A stretch of 33,022 bases of DNA from Deltaproteobacteria bacterium. GTDB taxonomy: Bacteria; Desulfobacterota; Desulfobacteria; Desulfobacterales; Desulfosarcinaceae. Under the pieces are notes generated by a model, which was not told the DNA's origin, did not search any database, and saw only the letters and a list, made by a program, of their open reading frames with translations. A program made the position numbers and the translations under genes. Below are positions 30,939 through 33,022 of this stretch, piece after piece (positions within the stretch are counted from its first letter, which is position 1; every line of letters begins with the position of its first letter). The DNA is taken from the NCBI GenBank assembly GCA_021819735.1, contig JAKAFO010000015.1:1-33022 (forward strand), in the 5' to 3' direction.

Positions 30939-32267
30939 ATGCCATCTTCGTCGCCTGAGAAAGGCACCGGCCAGCAGTCCTTTCTGCGCACCGCATCCGG
31001 AGCGGCCCTGCATGCCCGCATCCCGCAGGTAACCCAAGCGGAAGCCACACCGGCCGAAGGGGACCGCCCCGTGTCTCCAGCCCCCGCGCCCCCGGAGGTG
31101 ATCGTTGCGCGTTTGGGGGATTGGCCGTGTTTCGTCGCCCTGGCCATACGCTTCGATTTGCCGCCGGCCGAGGAGCACAACACCGCCACCGGAATCCTGT
31201 CAGGCTGCCTGGAAGCCATGGCAAAGCAGTCCTCCGGCGTTTGGTTTGCCTGGAAACAAGGGCTGTATGGCGCGGCCCTGCCCGAGATAGACATGCATGC
31301 GGCCGAAGCATCCGCCCGCCGGCTTCAGATGGATTTGGCCGCGAGTTGCACGGAAACGATTTCGGTCGGCATCAGCCGATTTCCCCAGCTTGACTTCTCG
31401 TACCAGGATGTCTTGCAGAACGCCTGCAAGGCCTTGGATCACGCCGCTTTTTTCGGTCCCGGCAGCATTGCAGAATTCGACGCGGTGAGCCTGAACATCA
31501 GCGGCGACTATCGCTACCAAGATGGAGACCTGGCCAAGGCCATCGCCGAATACCGCACCGCCTTGCGTCTGGCCCCGAACAATGTCAATGTTCACAACAG
31601 CCTGGGAATCTGCCTGGCCCAAAGCGGCGATCGCGACGGCGCCCGAGCCGCCTTCGAAAGCGCCCAGCGCCTCGACCCCCAGGAGGCCATGGCGGCCTAC
31701 AACTTGGGCGTTCTCTGGCTGTTGGAGAAGCAGCCGGCCGCGGCCCTGAAGCAATTCCGCCAGGCGTACGCCATAGAGACCCAGACCTTCGAAATCCCCT
31801 TCCAGATCGGAAAACTGCTCAGCGAGCAGAAAGCCTATGCCGAAGCCATCCCCTATCTGGAAAAGGCCATCGAGATTCGCAACACCAGCGCTCCGGCCCA
31901 TACCTTGCTGGGACGCTGCCGCGCCTCCCTGGGCCAAACCCATCCGGCCATTGCAGCCTACCAGCGCGCAGTGAAGATCAACCCTTACGATGCGGCGGCC
32001 CTGTCGGCGCTGGGATCGCTGTATGACGTCAAAGGCGAAAACCCGGAAATCTGCGTCACCTTCTGCCGCCAGAGCGTGACTCTCGCGCCGGAAAACGGCC
32101 TTTTCCGCCTGCGCCTGGCGCGCCTGTACCACAAGCACAATCAATTGGACCGCGCCCTGGCCGAATACGAAAGCGCCACCGCCCTGGGCTGCGACGCCAG
32201 CCACCAGATCGCCGATATCCAGGAGCAGCTCGCGGCCGGCGATAAAGACAAACAGTGCTGCGCCTGA
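30939..32267 (+). CDS. TPR protein with a degenerate GGDEF-like domain
   Basis: The product is a 442-aa cytoplasmic protein with no signal peptide. Residues 1-50 are low-complexity. Residues about 55-181 resemble the C-terminal half of a diguanylate cyclase domain, with ISVGISRFPQ and DVLQNACKALDHAAFFG. The GGDEF signature itself is not present; LYGAALPE sits where it would be expected, so it should not make c-di-GMP. About six to seven TPR units follow (about 187-435), for example AIAEYRTALRLAPNN and AIAAYQRAVKINPYD. A role as protein-interaction scaffold, possibly c-di-GMP-linked, is inference. The gap to selA is 36 bases; the FmdB-like gene follows after 74. Confidence 0.82.
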   Translation: MPSSSPEKGTGQQSFLRTASGAALHARIPQVTQAEATPAEGDRPVSPAPAPPEVIVARLGDWPCFVALAIRFDLPPAEEHNTATGILSGCLEAMAKQSSGVWFAWKQGLYGAALPEIDMHAAEASARRLQMDLAASCTETISVGISRFPQLDFSYQDVLQNACKALDHAAFFGPGSIAEFDAVSLNISGDYRYQDGDLAKAIAEYRTALRLAPNNVNVHNSLGICLAQSGDRDGARAAFESAQRLDPQEAMAAYNLGVLWLLEKQPAAALKQFRQAYAIETQTFEIPFQIGKLLSEQKAYAEAIPYLEKAIEIRNTSAPAHTLLGRCRASLGQTHPAIAAYQRAVKINPYDAAALSALGSLYDVKGENPEICVTFCRQSVTLAPENGLFRLRLARLYHKHNQLDRALAEYESATALGCDASHQIADIQEQLAAGDKDKQCCA

Positions 32268-32341
32268 ACGCGTACCTTGCATTTTGAGCCCGCAATCGTT
32301 ATAAGTTGGTGCTTTTTTGTATTTCGGAAGGAGAAGCACCC

Positions 32342-32572
32342 ATGCCTATTTATGAATATCAATGTAAAAAATGCGGGAAAGAGTTCGAGCAACTGGTCTT
32401 CGGCAAGGAGAGCCCGAACTGCCCTGAATGCAACAGCGCCAAGGTTTGCCGTTTGATGTCCTGTTGCGGTTTCGTCTCCAAAGGCAGCGGCGGCGAGACG
32501 GTTTCGGCGTCGGCCGGCGCCTCGTCCTGCGGCGGCTGTTCGGCTTCCAGTTGCGCGGGTTGCGGCCACTGA
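32342..32572 (+). CDS. FmdB-family zinc-ribbon protein
   Basis: This is a 76-aa cytoplasmic protein. The FmdB/CxxC zinc ribbon is at the start: [17 protein letters not shown] with a CPEC pair at about 27-30. A Ser/Gly/Cys-rich tail follows. This small family has a putative regulatory or metal-binding role and no firm function. AAGGAG sits nine bases before ATG 32342; an upstream in-frame start would only add unrelated residues. Its TGA overlaps the hemC ATG by one base (TGATG). Confidence 0.9.
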   Translation: MPIYEYQCKKCGKEFEQLVFGKESPNCPECNSAKVCRLMSCCGFVSKGSGGETVSASAGASSCGGCSASSCAGCGH

Positions 32573-33022
32573 TGGCCTCCCCATTGCGCATCGGCACCCG
32601 GGGCAGCCAACTGGCCCTGTGGCAGGCCCGCTGGGTCCAGACAGCCATCAACCGCCTGCGGCCCGAGCTGGCCGTGGAACTGGTGATCATCAAGACCCAG
32701 GGCGACAAGATCACGGATGTGCCCCTGGCCCAAGTGGGCGGCAAAGGCCTCTTCGTCAAAGAGATCGAAGAGGCGCTGCTGGACCGCCGCGTCGACCTGG
32801 CCGTGCACAGCATGAAGGATATGCCGGCCGAGATTCCTGCGGGCTTGACCATCGGCGCCGTGCCCCAACGCGAAAATCCCCTGGATGCCTTGATTACTTC
32901 CGTCCCCGGCTCTTTGGAGACGCTTCCCAAGGGCGCACGGATAGGCACCAGCAGCCTGCGGCGGGGCGCCCAGATCAAACACCTGCGACCGGATGCCGTC
33001 ATCGTGGCCCTGCGGGGCAACC
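32572..33022 (+). CDS. hemC: Hydroxymethylbilane synthase (porphobilinogen deaminase), N-terminal part
   Basis: HemC polymerises four porphobilinogens in tetrapyrrole synthesis. The visible 150 codons open with [15 protein letters not shown] and include [28 protein letters not shown] (catalytic Asp region), RENPLDAL and [10 protein letters not shown]. The window ends inside domain 2, before the cofactor-binding Cys. The start ATG overlaps the fmdB-like stop, which suggests coupling. Confidence 0.97.
   Translation, partial: MASPLRIGTRGSQLALWQARWVQTAINRLRPELAVELVIIKTQGDKITDVPLAQVGGKGLFVKEIEEALLDRRVDLAVHSMKDMPAEIPAGLTIGAVPQRENPLDALITSVPGSLETLPKGARIGTSSLRRGAQIKHLRPDAVIVALRGN

Overview
The window reads as a contiguous piece of a GC-rich chromosome, most likely from a Deltaproteobacterium (Desulfobacterota), close to the Desulfosarcina/Desulfobacteraceae group. 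This is inferred from gene content: a PxxKW cysteine-rich protein, a small dual-CXXC (seleno)protein, selA, Kdo/LPS genes, a c-di-AMP-type HD phosphohydrolase beside phoH and ybeY, and a DVU0524-like flagellar gene. No rRNA, tRNA, CRISPR array or intact insertion sequence was seen.

Layout. 1-1.65 kb (minus): an RsuA/RluB-type pseudouridine synthase, cut by the window edge, follows argJ. 1.79-4.24 kb (plus): a 62-codon dual-CXXC gene with an in-frame TGA, an AEC-family transporter, truA and a cNMP-binding-domain protein. 4.29-6.1 kb (minus): a class I/II aminotransferase and the PxxKW protein. 6.55-8.88 kb (plus): kdsD coupled to a 6-phosphofructokinase, facing waaA and a lipoprotein of the PBP-activator family (8.9-12.3 kb, minus). 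12.7-15.5 kb (plus): a DUF4124 protein, a class II aldolase, then two small probable flagellar genes behind a good sigma-28-type promoter. 15.5-16.9 kb (minus): mazG and cvpA. 17.2-25.1 kb (plus): phoH, pgpH, ybeY, a pdxJ-like gene, nnr, tsaE, lysC and a possible 33-aa membrane peptide. 25.1-27.0 kb: an accessory patch with a nonsense-interrupted DUF1016/PDDEXK nuclease gene, a 30-bp perfect palindrome and a tautomerase. 27.0-27.8 kb (minus): pyrF. 28.1-33.0 kb (plus): a CheD-HDOD fusion, selA, a degenerate-GGDEF/TPR protein, an FmdB-type zinc ribbon and hemC, cut by the window edge.

How the genes fit together. kdsD and waaA are both Kdo steps of lipopolysaccharide synthesis and sit beside a cell-wall lipoprotein, so 6.5-12.3 kb is an envelope neighbourhood. 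The phoH-lysC block is a tightly packed housekeeping operon. selA shows that the organism makes selenocysteine, which makes the in-frame TGA of the dual-CXXC gene believable as Sec; a hairpin begins at the base after that TGA.

Main points for follow-up: the unannotated selenoprotein candidate with its SECIS-like hairpin; a PdxJ homologue at the normal pdxJ position that has lost two of three catalytic residues and most ligand-binding residues; two sigma-28-like promoters with exact 11-nt spacers; the CheD-HDOD fusion with apparently intact deamidase residues; and the broken nuclease gene next to a 30-bp palindrome. All family assignments come from reading the translations and from memory of the families. 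No database search was run.
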